Part shown: piece after piece, positions 9,122 to 17,459 of the stretch
Layout of the letters: every line of letters begins with the position of its first letter
Numbering within the stretch: the first letter of the stretch is position 1
NCBI RefSeq assembly: GCF_001426265.1
Contig: NZ_LMDG01000034.1
Location: 234,888-298,887 of the forward strand
Direction of reading: 5' to 3'
DNA length: 64,000 nucleotides
DNA from: Rhizobium sp. Root1220
GTDB lineage: Bacteria; Pseudomonadota; Alphaproteobacteria; Rhizobiales; Rhizobiaceae
Program-made: the position numbers and the translations under genes
Notes under the pieces: model-generated
Told to the model about the DNA's origin: nothing
The model's database searches: none
What the model saw: the letters and a program-made list of their open reading frames with translations, nothing else

Positions 9122-9373
9122 TCACGGCGACAAGCTCGCTTCCCTGACGGCCTCTTCAAATGAAATTCGAGCCAGATAGGTGGGTAACCAACTCCGCAAG
9201 ACGTCGTTGCAGGTTTGCACTGCAGTTCTAAACGCCGGTCCATCGCTCGGCCATTTATTGGCGAGCAATGCGGCCGCTCGTCTCGTCGTCCCGACGAATT
9301 CGAGGCCGCCTGATGCGCCCGTCCTCGCAAGCACGCACTCGTTCCACGGTCCAGGGCTGTTCGGCTGATCCAT
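9122..9373 (-). CDS. DUF982 domain protein
   Basis: An 83-residue soluble protein that matches the small DUF982 family abundant in rhizobia. It has a short N-terminal strand (PWNECVLART) followed by the conserved helical core ALLANKWPSDGPAFRTA, a Trp-Pro-x-x-x-Gly-x-x-hydrophobic pattern, and a C-terminal EEAVREAS helix. Function is unknown for the family. The chosen ATG is preceded by GGTGGCGG; an ATG 12 nt earlier is also possible. The gene lies alone between the DMT transporter and dctP, with no obvious partner. Confidence 0.6.
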   Translation of the reverse strand: MDQPNSPGPWNECVLARTGASGGLEFVGTTRRAAALLANKWPSDGPAFRTAVQTCNDVLRSWLPTYLARISFEEAVREASLSP

Positions 9374-9390
9374 GTCCGCCACCATTCGTA

Positions 9391-9411
9391 GGGTGGCCGC
9401 CTCGGCCACCC
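9391..9411. repeat. 9-bp inverted repeat upstream of the DUF982 gene
   Basis: GGGTGGCCG, 3-nt spacer CCT, CGGCCACCC: a perfect hairpin 18 nt upstream of the chosen start. It may limit upstream starts or act as a terminator for dctP transcripts, though no T-run follows. Confidence 0.35.
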
Positions 9412-9509
9412 GGCTTCGTCGTCGAATTCAGTTGTGCTCTCGCCCTCAATGAGGGGTGGGGTGAGGAGCAGCACGGCACAACGTGCCGGTCGCCCCGCAC
9501 CCAAGCCGC

Positions 9510-10616
9510 TTAGATCTTGCCCGCCCGCTGCTGGATCATCATGAAGGTGTCGAAGGTGTATTCCGACAGCTGCATCCAGAGATACGCATCGCGCTTGAAC
9601 GCCGTCTGGTCCTCGTAGATCTTCTTGAAATACGGATTGGACGCCGAGATCTCGCCGTAGATCGACAGAGATGCCTGGAAGCACGCTTCCATGATCTCCT
9701 GGCTGAAGGGACGCAGCGTGGCGCCTTCGGCCACCAACTGCTTCAACGCCGGCGGGTTCTTGATGTCATACTTTGCCAGCATGTTGGTGTTGGCAAAGGC
9801 GCAGGCATCGTTCAGCGCTGCCTGGTAGTGTTTCGGCAGGCTGTTCCACTTCTCCAGATTGAAGAAGGCGTGGACGGTTGGGCCACCTTCCCACCAGCCC
9901 GGATAGTAATAGTACTTGGCAACCTTGTGAAGCCCGAGCTTCAGGTCGTCATAGGGACCGACGAATTCCGACGCATCGATGGTACCCTTTTCCAGCGCCG
10001 GATAGATGTCGCCACCGGCGATCTGCTGCGGGATGACGCCAACCTTGCTGATAACCTGTCCGGCAAGGCCGGCAATGCGCATCTTGACGCCCTTGAGGTC
10101 GTCCAGCGTGTTGATTTCCTTGCGGAACCAGCCACCCATCTGAGCGCCGGTGTTGCCAGCCGGCAGACCGTAGATGCCCTGCGTGGCATAGAATTCGTTC
10201 ATCAGCGTATTGCCGTTGCCCTGGTAGAACCAGGCATTGGTCAGGCGGCCGTTGAGACCGAAGGGGATCGCCGTGCCGATCGCATAGGTCGGATCCTTGC
10301 CGACGAAATAATAGGAACAGGTATGCGCTGCCTCGACCGTACCGGCGCTCACCGCGTCTGCGGCCTGCAGGCCCGGAATAATTTCGCCGGCGGCAAAGGG
10401 CTGGATGGTGAAATTTCCGTCCGTAGCGGCAGCAATATGCTTGGAGATATCCTCCGCACCGCCATAGATGGTATCGAGGCTCTTCGGAAACGACGACGTC
10501 ATGCGCCATGCTATCTTCGGATTTTCCTGTGCGATGGCGGGGGCCGCCAACGCCGTTGCCGCAACCGCACCTGCACCTGCAGTTCCTGCCTTCTTTATGA
10601 ACGAACGACGATCCAT
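9510..10616 (-). CDS. dctP: TRAP transporter substrate-binding protein (DctP family), Tat-exported
   Basis: A 368-residue periplasmic binding protein. The N-terminus MDRRSFIKKAG is a twin-arginine signal, with cleavage likely after AAPAIAQ near residue 32. The mature part has the DctP pattern, including IAWRMTSSFP at the first strand, GVKMRIAG with the conserved arginine that contacts the ligand carboxylate, and EKGTIDASEFVGPYDD. This is the TakP-like cluster that binds 2-oxo or hydroxy acids. The ATG was chosen for GGGAGG 6 nt upstream. It faces dctQM across the DMT and DUF982 genes and is probably their binding protein under a separate promoter. Confidence 0.9.
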   Translation of the reverse strand: MDRRSFIKKAGTAGAGAVAATALAAPAIAQENPKIAWRMTSSFPKSLDTIYGGAEDISKHIAAATDGNFTIQPFAAGEIIPGLQAADAVSAGTVEAAHTCSYYFVGKDPTYAIGTAIPFGLNGRLTNAWFYQGNGNTLMNEFYATQGIYGLPAGNTGAQMGGWFRKEINTLDDLKGVKMRIAGLAGQVISKVGVIPQQIAGGDIYPALEKGTIDASEFVGPYDDLKLGLHKVAKYYYYPGWWEGGPTVHAFFNLEKWNSLPKHYQAALNDACAFANTNMLAKYDIKNPPALKQLVAEGATLRPFSQEIMEACFQASLSIYGEISASNPYFKKIYEDQTAFKRDAYLWMQLSEYTFDTFMMIQQRAGKI

Positions 10617-10710
10617 CAAAAACCTCCCAATAGATGGCGCTGCGCGGCAAAACCCTCGTCCCTACCCCGCAGATTAGGTGGAGCTAAGCACGCGGACGCA
10701 CCCGTTTCAA

Positions 10711-10743
10711 GCGTCATGCCATTAGTCTTTGGCATCAAGACGC
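10711..10743. repeat. Hairpin in the dctP promoter region
   Basis: Nested arms GCGTC/GACGC and ATGCCA/TGGCAT around an 8-nt loop, with a 3-nt bulge. It lies 95 nt upstream of dctP, between divergent genes; it could be an operator or a structured 5' leader. Confidence 0.35.
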
Positions 10744-10909
10744 CAATATGGTGGCAGGAGCATTTCCATCAAAATCAGCGTCTTAGGGAAGTGGACCCGA
10801 CCGACGGACAGAACCTCGCCGCAATTCCGCCCACGATTGCACCGAAACGTTGACTTCTAACTCGTTCTGGTCTCTCAGAATAGAAGCTCGCACAGATTTC
10901 GGAACAGAC

Positions 10910-11689
10910 ATGACAAAGCCGATCGTCGCCATCCCCGCCGATATCCGCGCCTTCGATGGCGCTACCTGGCACGCCGTTCAGCATCAATATCTGCGCGCGG
11001 CGCTGAACGCCGCCGGCGTTATGGCCCTTATCGTTCCCGCCTTCGAGGAAGGCTACGATACCGACGCGATCCTCGATCGGGTCGACGGCGTGCTGGTCTC
11101 CGGCTCGGCAAGCAACGTGCACCCCGCCTTGTACGGCAACCAGGCAACGGAAGCGGATGGCCCATTCGACGTCGCCCGCGATGCAACCAGCCTGCCGTTG
11201 ATCCGGCGCGCGATTGACCGTGCGATACCGCTGCTGGCCATTTGCCGCGGCATTCAGGAACTGAACGTTGCGCTCGGCGGCACGCTTGCCAGCGAGATCC
11301 AGGAACAGCCCGGCATCTGGGACCACCGCAAGCCCGCCGACGTCGACCGCGACGGAATGTACGCGATCCGGCAGAGCGTCTTCGTCCGGGAGGGCTCCTG
11401 CATCGCCGGAATCATCGGCACCGGTGAAGTGCAGGTGAATTCCCTGCACCGCCAGGCGATCGCGCAAACGGCGCCTCGGTTGCAAGTTGAAGCCGTGGCC
11501 GAAGACTGGACTGTCGAGGCGGTCTCGGTCATCGACGCCGCCGCTTTCGCTGTCGGCGTGCAATGGCATCCCGAATATTGGGCGGAGACAGACAAGCCTT
11601 CCAACCAGATCTTCGCCGCCTTTGGCGATGCGGTCCGCGATTATGCGGCAGGCAGATCGCCGCGGGTCCGGACACAGGCATTTGCCTGA
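10910..11689 (+). CDS. Gamma-glutamyl-gamma-aminobutyrate hydrolase family protein (class I glutamine amidotransferase)
   Basis: A 259-residue cytosolic hydrolase of the PuuD-like peptidase C26 family. The nucleophile sits in LLAICRGIQELNV (Cys112) and the partner His/Glu in VQWHPEYW (His220, Glu222), so the triad is intact. Relatives release GABA or glutamate from gamma-glutamyl amides made in putrescine and amine breakdown. No other puu genes lie beside it, so the amide substrate is uncertain. The start is the ATG giving the family N-terminus MTKPIVAIPAD; 20 upstream in-frame codons are not conserved-looking. Confidence 0.85.
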   Translation: MTKPIVAIPADIRAFDGATWHAVQHQYLRAALNAAGVMALIVPAFEEGYDTDAILDRVDGVLVSGSASNVHPALYGNQATEADGPFDVARDATSLPLIRRAIDRAIPLLAICRGIQELNVALGGTLASEIQEQPGIWDHRKPADVDRDGMYAIRQSVFVREGSCIAGIIGTGEVQVNSLHRQAIAQTAPRLQVEAVAEDWTVEAVSVIDAAAFAVGVQWHPEYWAETDKPSNQIFAAFGDAVRDYAAGRSPRVRTQAFA

Positions 11690-11836
11690 CCGATGGCCTG
11701 CAATGCGCTTGCATTTTTCGGGGCGATCGCGGATCACTTCGTCATGACGAAATGCGCATGCCGGCCCCGGTTGCCGCGTCACCGATCCCAGGTGTTCGCG
11801 GGGTAAAGCCTCGGTTTCCGGCGAAGGAGCGATAGC

Positions 11837-12481
11837 ATGAGCCACACCTTCGCCATCGGCGATATCCACGGCTGTATCGAACCGCTGAACCGCCTGCTTG
11901 ATCGCATTGACGCCTACGCATCCGGCGGCACCGTCGTCTTTCTTGGCGACTATGTGGACCGGGGGCCAGATAGCCGGGCCGTCGTTGCCAGACTGATCGC
12001 CGGTTCGAAGTCACCCGGCTGGCGATGGCTGGCGCTCAAAGGCAACCACGAAGACATGATGGTTCGGGCAAGCAACGGCGAATGCGACGAATCCTGGTGG
12101 CTCGAAAACGGCGGAGCCCAGACCCTGCAGTCCTATGGCTCCGAGATACCTGAAGCACATCTGCATTGGGCACGAGATCTTCCGCTCATCCATATAGACG
12201 ATTACCGGATCTTCGTGCATGCGGGGGTCAGGGAAGGTGTCTATCTTGAGGACCAGAAACCCCGGGATATGATGTGGACGCGCGTAGAGCCGGACCATTC
12301 CGGCACCTACTGGGGCAAGCACCTCTGTCATGGGCACACACCCTCGCCCAAGAACCCGGTCACGGTCGGCGACCGCACCAATATCGACAGCGCCTGCGTG
12401 TTCGGCGGCAAACTCTCCTGCGCAGTATTCGATGATAGTGTCCCGGGCGGACCGATCGAATTCCTTGAGGTGCGCGCCTAG
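11837..12481 (+). CDS. Metallophosphoesterase (PPP-type serine/threonine phosphatase-like)
   Basis: A 214-residue cytosolic phosphoesterase with the complete dimetal signature: GDIHG at 8-12, GDYVDRG near 37, GNHE near 68 and the late HGH near 165. This set is shared by bacterial PrpA/PrpB-type protein phosphatases and ApaH-like hydrolases, and substrate choice between phosphoprotein and dinucleotide cannot be made here. GAAGGAG lies 7 nt before the ATG. It lies 31 nt upstream of the short-chain dehydrogenase on the same strand, suggesting co-transcription without a clear functional link. Confidence 0.86.
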   Translation: MSHTFAIGDIHGCIEPLNRLLDRIDAYASGGTVVFLGDYVDRGPDSRAVVARLIAGSKSPGWRWLALKGNHEDMMVRASNGECDESWWLENGGAQTLQSYGSEIPEAHLHWARDLPLIHIDDYRIFVHAGVREGVYLEDQKPRDMMWTRVEPDHSGTYWGKHLCHGHTPSPKNPVTVGDRTNIDSACVFGGKLSCAVFDDSVPGGPIEFLEVRA

Positions 12482-12512
12482 TCAACGATCGCGCAAGGCG
12501 CGGAGGAATTTC

Positions 12513-13277
12513 ATGAACTCACTCTTCGATCTCAAGGGCCGGCGTGCACTGGTTACCGGTTCGACGCAAGGCATCGGCTATGCGATGGCCAAGGGGCTTG
12601 CTGAACACGGCGCCTCGATTGTCCTGAACGGCCGCGATCCGGAAAGGCTCGAAGAAGCCGGTGCGCGCCTGCGCGACCTCGGCCATGACGTTTCAACCGC
12701 CGCTTTCGATGTTACAGATGCTGCTGCGGTTGCAACGGCCGTCGCGCGGACGGAAGACGATGTCGGGCCGATCGACATCCTCGTCAACAATGCCGGAATG
12801 CAGTTCCGCACACCGCTGGAGGATTTTCCGGTCTCGAAGTGGGAGCAACTTCTGGCAACCAACATCACAAGCGTGTTTCTCGTGGGGCAGGCCGTTGCCC
12901 GCCACATGATCAAGCGCGGCAAGGGAAAAATCATCAATATTGCCTCGGTGCAGAGCGAGCTCGCCCGCCCCGGCATCGCGCCATACACGGCCACCAAGGG
13001 CGCGGTGAAGAACCTGACACGCGGCATGTGTGCCGATTGGGCGAAGCATGGGTTGCAGATAAACGCCATTGCACCGGGGTATTTCAAGACGCCGCTCAAC
13101 CAGGCGCTCGTCGACAACGCGGATTTTTCGCATTGGCTGGAACAGCGTACGCCCGCCGCCCGCTGGGGCGAAGTGGACGAACTCATCGGCGCAGCCGTTT
13201 TCCTTGCGAGCGACGCGTCCTCTTTCGTCAACGGACACACCCTCTACGTGGACGGCGGCATCTCCACCTCGCTTTGA
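12513..13277 (+). CDS. SDR family oxidoreductase, gluconate 5-dehydrogenase-like
   Basis: A 254-residue NAD(P)-dependent short-chain dehydrogenase. It shows TGSTQGIG at 15-22, NNAG at 92-95, the catalytic Ser145/Tyr158/Lys162 (YTATK) and the closing HTLYVDGGIS motif. The N-terminal FDLKGRRALVTGSTQGIG resembles gluconate 5-dehydrogenase (5-ketogluconate reductase) of the idnO/gno group. That enzyme would interconvert gluconate and 5-ketogluconate and feed the Entner-Doudoroff route whose aldolase lies at 33.5 kb. GGAGGA lies 6-7 nt before the ATG. Substrate assignment within the SDR family stays tentative. Confidence 0.8.
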   Translation: MNSLFDLKGRRALVTGSTQGIGYAMAKGLAEHGASIVLNGRDPERLEEAGARLRDLGHDVSTAAFDVTDAAAVATAVARTEDDVGPIDILVNNAGMQFRTPLEDFPVSKWEQLLATNITSVFLVGQAVARHMIKRGKGKIINIASVQSELARPGIAPYTATKGAVKNLTRGMCADWAKHGLQINAIAPGYFKTPLNQALVDNADFSHWLEQRTPAARWGEVDELIGAAVFLASDASSFVNGHTLYVDGGISTSL

Positions 13278-13301
13278 TAGTGGTTCGGACCGTCTCGCCG
13301 C

Positions 13302-13880
13302 TCACGAAGAAGGGATTAGCGGATCCTGCACCAGATAGAACTCGGCGACCGGCGTAACGTCGGTGACGAAAAAACCGAATGCGGTCCGATCGAGCGGATC
13401 GGCGTGGCCGCTTTCGAAAGCCAGTCTGTCAAAGCTCTCGAAGTGACTTTCGAAACGGGAAAACCGATCGGACGAAATGTAATCCGGATTGGGATTGGTC
13501 TGACCGAATGAGAGGCCGTCACCGAAGTCGCTCGGTTTGCCGCGTGTCTCCTGCAGCTCGAATTCGAACCCGATCCAGGCCAATCCGCTCTTGTTCACAG
13601 CGATAACCCGCACGTGGAATGCGCCGCCTGGAAACCTCTGCGACTGCTCTGGCCTTGCAGCCCTGATTACCAAAGTGACTGGGGTGGCCAAGTCGAGTTC
13701 CTCACTGATCTCGATCGGATCGGCCCGTGTACCGGAGCCTTTGACGGACAGGATGCGGAAACCGCCAAGTTCATCGGAGAAGGAATAATCCCCCGCATAC
13801 CAGCGCCCATCGTCGGTCAGCCCGGCGCTGATGAGCGACAGAGACAGCAACGCAGCGAATATCCGCAAATGGCGCATCAT
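13302..13880 (-). CDS. Conserved hypothetical secreted protein
   Basis: A 192-residue protein with a Sec-type signal peptide (MMRHLRIFAALLSLSLISAG, cleavage near 20). The mature part is beta-rich, with strands such as PVTLVIRAA and FHVRVIAVN, and ends in an aromatic-rich FGFFVTDVTPVAEFYLVQDP segment. I do not recognise a named domain. A short open frame on the same strand ends with its TGA overlapping this start (ATGATG), so the start could be either ATG of the pair. A periplasmic or surface role is inferred only from the signal peptide. Confidence 0.6.
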   Translation of the reverse strand: MMRHLRIFAALLSLSLISAGLTDDGRWYAGDYSFSDELGGFRILSVKGSGTRADPIEISEELDLATPVTLVIRAARPEQSQRFPGGAFHVRVIAVNKSGLAWIGFEFELQETRGKPSDFGDGLSFGQTNPNPDYISSDRFSRFESHFESFDRLAFESGHADPLDRTAFGFFVTDVTPVAEFYLVQDPLIPSS

Positions 13881-14053
13881 CGTCGTCGTTCCTCCGCGGC
13901 TTCGCGCGAACCTTCCGGTGCATCGATCGTCCGCACGCCGGGAACCATCATTTTCGGCGGATCGAGCTGCCGTTTTGCGCGTTCGCCCTTCACCAACAGA
14001 TCGCGGATCGGCCAGACAGTCTCCGTTGTGCTCTCTCGCTCCGCTCGTTCTTC

Positions 14054-14212
14054 TTAATAACTACATGGGCGATCGTTATTGAATCCGAGGGCGCAAGCCG
14101 TGTTCAGTTGAAAATTCGGATCCGCTTTATAGCTGGTCGAAGTGCAGCCCGTTGCGATCATTGCAAGGCCGACAAGCGCACCAGCCAGTACAGATGTACG
14201 AATATGACGCAT
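14054..14212 (-). CDS. Small lipoprotein
   Basis: A 52-residue protein with a lipoprotein signal: MRHIRTSVLAGALVGLAMIATG followed by Cys23, which fits a lipobox (IATG-C) for lipid modification. The mature 30 residues (CTSTSYKADPNF...) have two more cysteines and no recognised domain. GGAGA lies 8 nt upstream of the chosen ATG; an in-frame start 17 codons earlier would bury the signal peptide. It precedes the secreted hypothetical gene on the same strand by about 170 nt. Confidence 0.6.
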   Translation of the reverse strand: MRHIRTSVLAGALVGLAMIATGCTSTSYKADPNFQLNTACALGFNNDRPCSY

Positions 14213-14416
14213 TTGAAGGTCTCCTTCGGAGGCTGCGCGATAAGTTGGCGCCGAGCCGAACATACACCGTCCCGATGATCATCGTTCTATGCCTGTTATA
14301 CCCGACCCAAGGCGATTGCGCACCGGCCTTGATCGGCAGGTACCGTTTACCTTTTCGCACAGGCGGACCACTGGCCGGCGCCGGAAAAGGACAGTGCGCC
14401 GTCTTGCCTCAGAAGC

Positions 14417-15442
14417 CTAGCTCTCAGATGGACCGTGGCTCGGTTGCAGCTCCGGCGGAGTGGCCAGCCTGGCATGCACTGGAGAAATGCCGAACTGTGC
14501 TTTGAAGGCCCTGCTGAATGCCGCGTCGGAAAAGTAGCCGACCTGTCGCGCCACGTCGCTGACCCTTGAATCGGCCTGGCGCAACATGCCGAGCGCGAGG
14601 GTCAGCCGCCACCGGCTCTGATATGAAAGCGGCGCTTCCTTGACCAACGCGGAGAACCGTTCGGCAAAGCTCGAGCGCGACATGCACGCCACATGCGCAA
14701 GCTCGACCACGCTCCAGCGTCGGAACGGCTCGTCGTGAATGGCTTTCAGCGCTCGGCTGATGCGCGGATCGGCCAGCGCCCCCAGCCAGCCGGTATCACC
14801 CGCTTTTTCCGTCTGCACCCAGGTGCGCAAGATGCGGATCACCAGCACGTCGATGAGCCGCGAGATCATGATCGACGACCCGGGATGGACCTCCTGCGCC
14901 TCGACCATCATGAAATGCGCGAGACCCTCCACCCACCTTGCCGTCTGGCCGCCCGCTTTTGGAATGTGGATCACCGCCGGCAGCGATGAGACGGCCCATG
15001 GCATGGACTCGTTCTCGAAATGAAAGGCCCCCGCGATAAGTTTGGTTCGGACACCATCGCCGCCGTGCCGCACGCTCAGGCGCTCGGCCGTAAATTGCTC
15101 CTTCATCAGTTCGCTCACCGCCGCCGCGGCTGAACCGCCGCCGTCGTTCAGGAGATGCCCGACGCCGCGCGGCAGCATGACCAGATCACCGGTCACGGCG
15201 CGGACCGGTGGCCCGTCAGCGGCCAGAACGGTCAGCTCGCCCTCGAGAACGACAAAAAAATAGGCCGATCCGGGCTCGAAGCGCAACGCCCAAGGGCAGG
15301 TCAGCTCCGCCGAGAACACCAGCTCGCCCTCAAGCCTGATCAGCGTCAGCATCTGCGACAAGAGATCGACTCGAGCCGCAAGCATCGCCACATTTCCGGA
15401 CGATGGAGCATGACTTGCGGGGTTCGGATCATGGCGGGCCAT
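14417..15442 (-). CDS. AraC family regulator with N-terminal cupin domain
   Basis: A 341-residue transcription factor. An N-terminal cupin (about 30-190, with FVVLEGELTVLA and GDLVMLPRGVGH) is of the type seen in AraC regulators of electrophile or solvent stress. A double helix-turn-helix fills about 220-320 (VVELAHVACMSRSSFAERF and VSDVARQVGYFSDAAFSRAF). The ATG was chosen for AGGA 9 nt upstream. It is divergent from the exported alpha/beta hydrolase, and an inverted repeat between the two (15468-15492) is a likely binding site, so it probably controls that gene. Confidence 0.85.
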   Translation of the reverse strand: MARHDPNPASHAPSSGNVAMLAARVDLLSQMLTLIRLEGELVFSAELTCPWALRFEPGSAYFFVVLEGELTVLAADGPPVRAVTGDLVMLPRGVGHLLNDGGGSAAAAVSELMKEQFTAERLSVRHGGDGVRTKLIAGAFHFENESMPWAVSSLPAVIHIPKAGGQTARWVEGLAHFMMVEAQEVHPGSSIMISRLIDVLVIRILRTWVQTEKAGDTGWLGALADPRISRALKAIHDEPFRRWSVVELAHVACMSRSSFAERFSALVKEAPLSYQSRWRLTLALGMLRQADSRVSDVARQVGYFSDAAFSRAFKAQFGISPVHARLATPPELQPSHGPSES

Positions 15443-15467
15443 CGCTGAAAATCCTATCTCTAGGGTG

Positions 15468-15492
15468 TGTTCAGCGAATAAAATGCTGAACA
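15468..15492. promoter_or_regulatory. Inverted repeat between the AraC gene and the hydrolase gene
   Basis: TGTTCAGC, 9-nt AT-rich spacer, GCTGAACA: perfect 8-bp arms in the divergent promoter region, 26 nt from the araC-type start. Candidate operator of that regulator, or of another dimeric factor. Confidence 0.5.
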
Positions 15493-15610
15493 TACAGATG
15501 CTTATGAACGATTGTCGGATGGCTCTGTCAGAACGGCTGCTTGGCCGGAATATTGCAGATTATCCAAGCCGAAATCAACCCGCTGCCAATACAACCCCAT
15601 GGAGCCTCAG

Positions 15611-16381
15611 ATGAAAAACCTCTTTTTCTCCGCCCTCATGCTGTCCACCGCCGTTTTCGGTGCTGCGCCAGCTTCCGCCCAGCCGACGCTTCCCGCCGGC
15701 GTCGTCAAGAACATCGTGCTGGTTCACGGCGCCTTCGTCGACGAGACCAGCTGGAACGGCGTCGCCGATATTCTCACGGCCAAGGGCTATAACGTGACCG
15801 CCGTCAAGAATCCGCTGACCTCGCTTGCCGACGATGTGGCCGCCACGAATGCTGTACTGGATGCGCAGGATGGGCCGACCGTTCTGGTTGGTCATTCCTG
15901 GGGTGGCGTGGTGATCGGCGAAGCCGGCGTCAATGCCAAGGTCTCGTCGCTGGTCTATGTCTCGGCCTTCGCGCCTGACAAGGGTGAAACGGTTTCGGCC
16001 CTGGCGGCAAGCGGACCGGCGACCGCGGGCGTCAAGGCGATCCGGGCCGACGCCAAGGGCTATCTGACCATCGACCCGGCAGTCTTCCCGGCGGCGGTGG
16101 CGCCCGACCTGCCCGAGGATGTCGGGGAGTATCTCGCAGCCCATCAGATGCCGCTCAATCACACCGCCTTCGATGAGGTCACCAAGATCGCCGCATGGCA
16201 TGTCAAGCCGAGCTGGTACGTCCTTAGTGCACAGGACCAACTCCTTGATCCGCACGCTCAGGCCTTCTTTGCCGAACGGATGAAAGCCAAGGTCACGACC
16301 GTCGATGGCAGTCATGCCTCGCTGGCGTCGCACGCCGAAGAGGTGGCTGCGGTCATCGAATCCGCTGCGGGCGCGAAATAG
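15611..16381 (+). CDS. Exported alpha/beta hydrolase
   Basis: A 256-residue alpha/beta hydrolase with a Sec signal peptide (cleavage near ASAQ, residue 24). The oxyanion region VLVHGAF lies near 37-43, the nucleophile elbow GHSWGG carries Ser96, and His in DGSHASLAS near 235 completes the triad. This small, AraC-associated group resembles esterases of the salicylate-methylesterase/EstC type, so a short ester is a reasonable but unproven substrate. GGAG lies 6 nt before the chosen ATG. It is divergent from the AraC regulator and is its most likely target. Confidence 0.85.
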   Translation: MKNLFFSALMLSTAVFGAAPASAQPTLPAGVVKNIVLVHGAFVDETSWNGVADILTAKGYNVTAVKNPLTSLADDVAATNAVLDAQDGPTVLVGHSWGGVVIGEAGVNAKVSSLVYVSAFAPDKGETVSALAASGPATAGVKAIRADAKGYLTIDPAVFPAAVAPDLPEDVGEYLAAHQMPLNHTAFDEVTKIAAWHVKPSWYVLSAQDQLLDPHAQAFFAERMKAKVTTVDGSHASLASHAEEVAAVIESAAGAK

Positions 16382-16394
16382 GCCCACCGCATTG

Positions 16395-16421
16395 CGACGC
16401 TGTCGGTTACCGATAGCGTCG
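16395..16421. repeat. 27-nt near-perfect palindrome between convergent genes
   Basis: Arms pair over 13 positions (one G-T) around T16408, starting CGACGCT and ending AGCGTCG. It lies just past the hydrolase stop and before the convergent cyclase stop, so a bidirectional transcription end is the simplest role. Confidence 0.5.
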
Positions 16422-16506
16422 TCGGCGTTCCGGCAATTACCGCATCGACCGCAAGACCGGTTCCCCCGGTGCGAAAGCCTTCAATCCCGGACAATAGGTC
16501 CTGAGG

Positions 16507-17412
16507 CTAGCTGCGCATTGCCCATCGAATGCCGGCCACAACGGCAATGGCGAGAACCGGCCAGATCGCCCAGAAGATCCCGTGCCATGACAGAAGGTTG
16601 ATGCCGACGAATCCCAGTGCGACGACGGCGAGCGAGGCAATGCGTTTGTCGATGCGCGCCTGGCTTCGAGCCCAGCCGATCCCCGAGAGAACCGCAAGCA
16701 CGAGCAGCGGCCACGCTGCCCAGAACTCCCCTTCCCAGGACAGGGCGTTGATAGCGACAAGGGTAAGCGTAACCACGGCTAGGAGACCAAGTTTCCTGCG
16801 CCTGCCCCGGGCAGGTTGCTGCGCGACGCCTGCCACCGCAGCGGCGGCACGCGGCACCTCGGTCGGCGGCGGCGGCAAACCGTCAATGTTCTCGCCGATG
16901 CGCACGGCATAGCTCGGCACCGCGTCTGTGACATTCTTTACCGTCAGAGGTCCGAGGAAATCGAAGCTCACGGCTACCTTGTTGCGCACTTGATCGTAGA
17001 CAGTGTTCGATATGACGACCCCTCCGGCAGGCGCCGACGCCTGCAGCCGCGCCGCAATATTGACGCCGTCGCCATAAATGTCGTCGCCATCGACGATCAC
17101 ATCCCCGAGATTGATCCCGATCCGGAACAGCATGCGCCCATCCGTGGGTCGCGTGGCATTGAGGCCGGCAAGCTCGTTCTGGACGTCCACCGCCGTACGC
17201 ACCGCCTCGACAACGCTCGGGAACTCGGCGATCAATCCATCGCCCCATGTGTTGATCACCCGTCCGCCATGCGAAGCGATCAGCCGCGACATCGCATCGC
17301 GATAGCGCTTCAGCGTCGCAAGCGTGCCCTCCTCGTCGGCTCCCATCAGGCGGGTATAGTCCTGAACATCGGCCGAGAAGATGGTCGTCAGCTTCCGCTG
17401 CGTTTCATTCAT
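16507..17412 (-). CDS. Class III adenylate/guanylate cyclase with C-terminal membrane repeats
   Basis: A 301-residue protein. Residues 5-180 are a class III cyclase homology domain with FSADVQDYTRLM (first metal Asp), NTWGDGLIAEF (second metal Asp) and DGVNIAARLQ (Asn/Arg of the transition state), all intact. Residues 210-300 hold two copies of a two-helix membrane unit, each with the pattern INALSW or INLLSW followed by FWA.WP. It therefore sits in the inner membrane with the catalytic domain inside. Product is probably cAMP. There is no visible sensor domain; the membrane unit may serve as one. Confidence 0.85.
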   Translation of the reverse strand: MNETQRKLTTIFSADVQDYTRLMGADEEGTLATLKRYRDAMSRLIASHGGRVINTWGDGLIAEFPSVVEAVRTAVDVQNELAGLNATRPTDGRMLFRIGINLGDVIVDGDDIYGDGVNIAARLQASAPAGGVVISNTVYDQVRNKVAVSFDFLGPLTVKNVTDAVPSYAVRIGENIDGLPPPPTEVPRAAAAVAGVAQQPARGRRRKLGLLAVVTLTLVAINALSWEGEFWAAWPLLVLAVLSGIGWARSQARIDKRIASLAVVALGFVGINLLSWHGIFWAIWPVLAIAVVAGIRWAMRS

Positions 17413-17459
17413 GATCCCTCGCCCCCGGCCCGAGAACCCATCTGCCTACCAGCAGCAAT

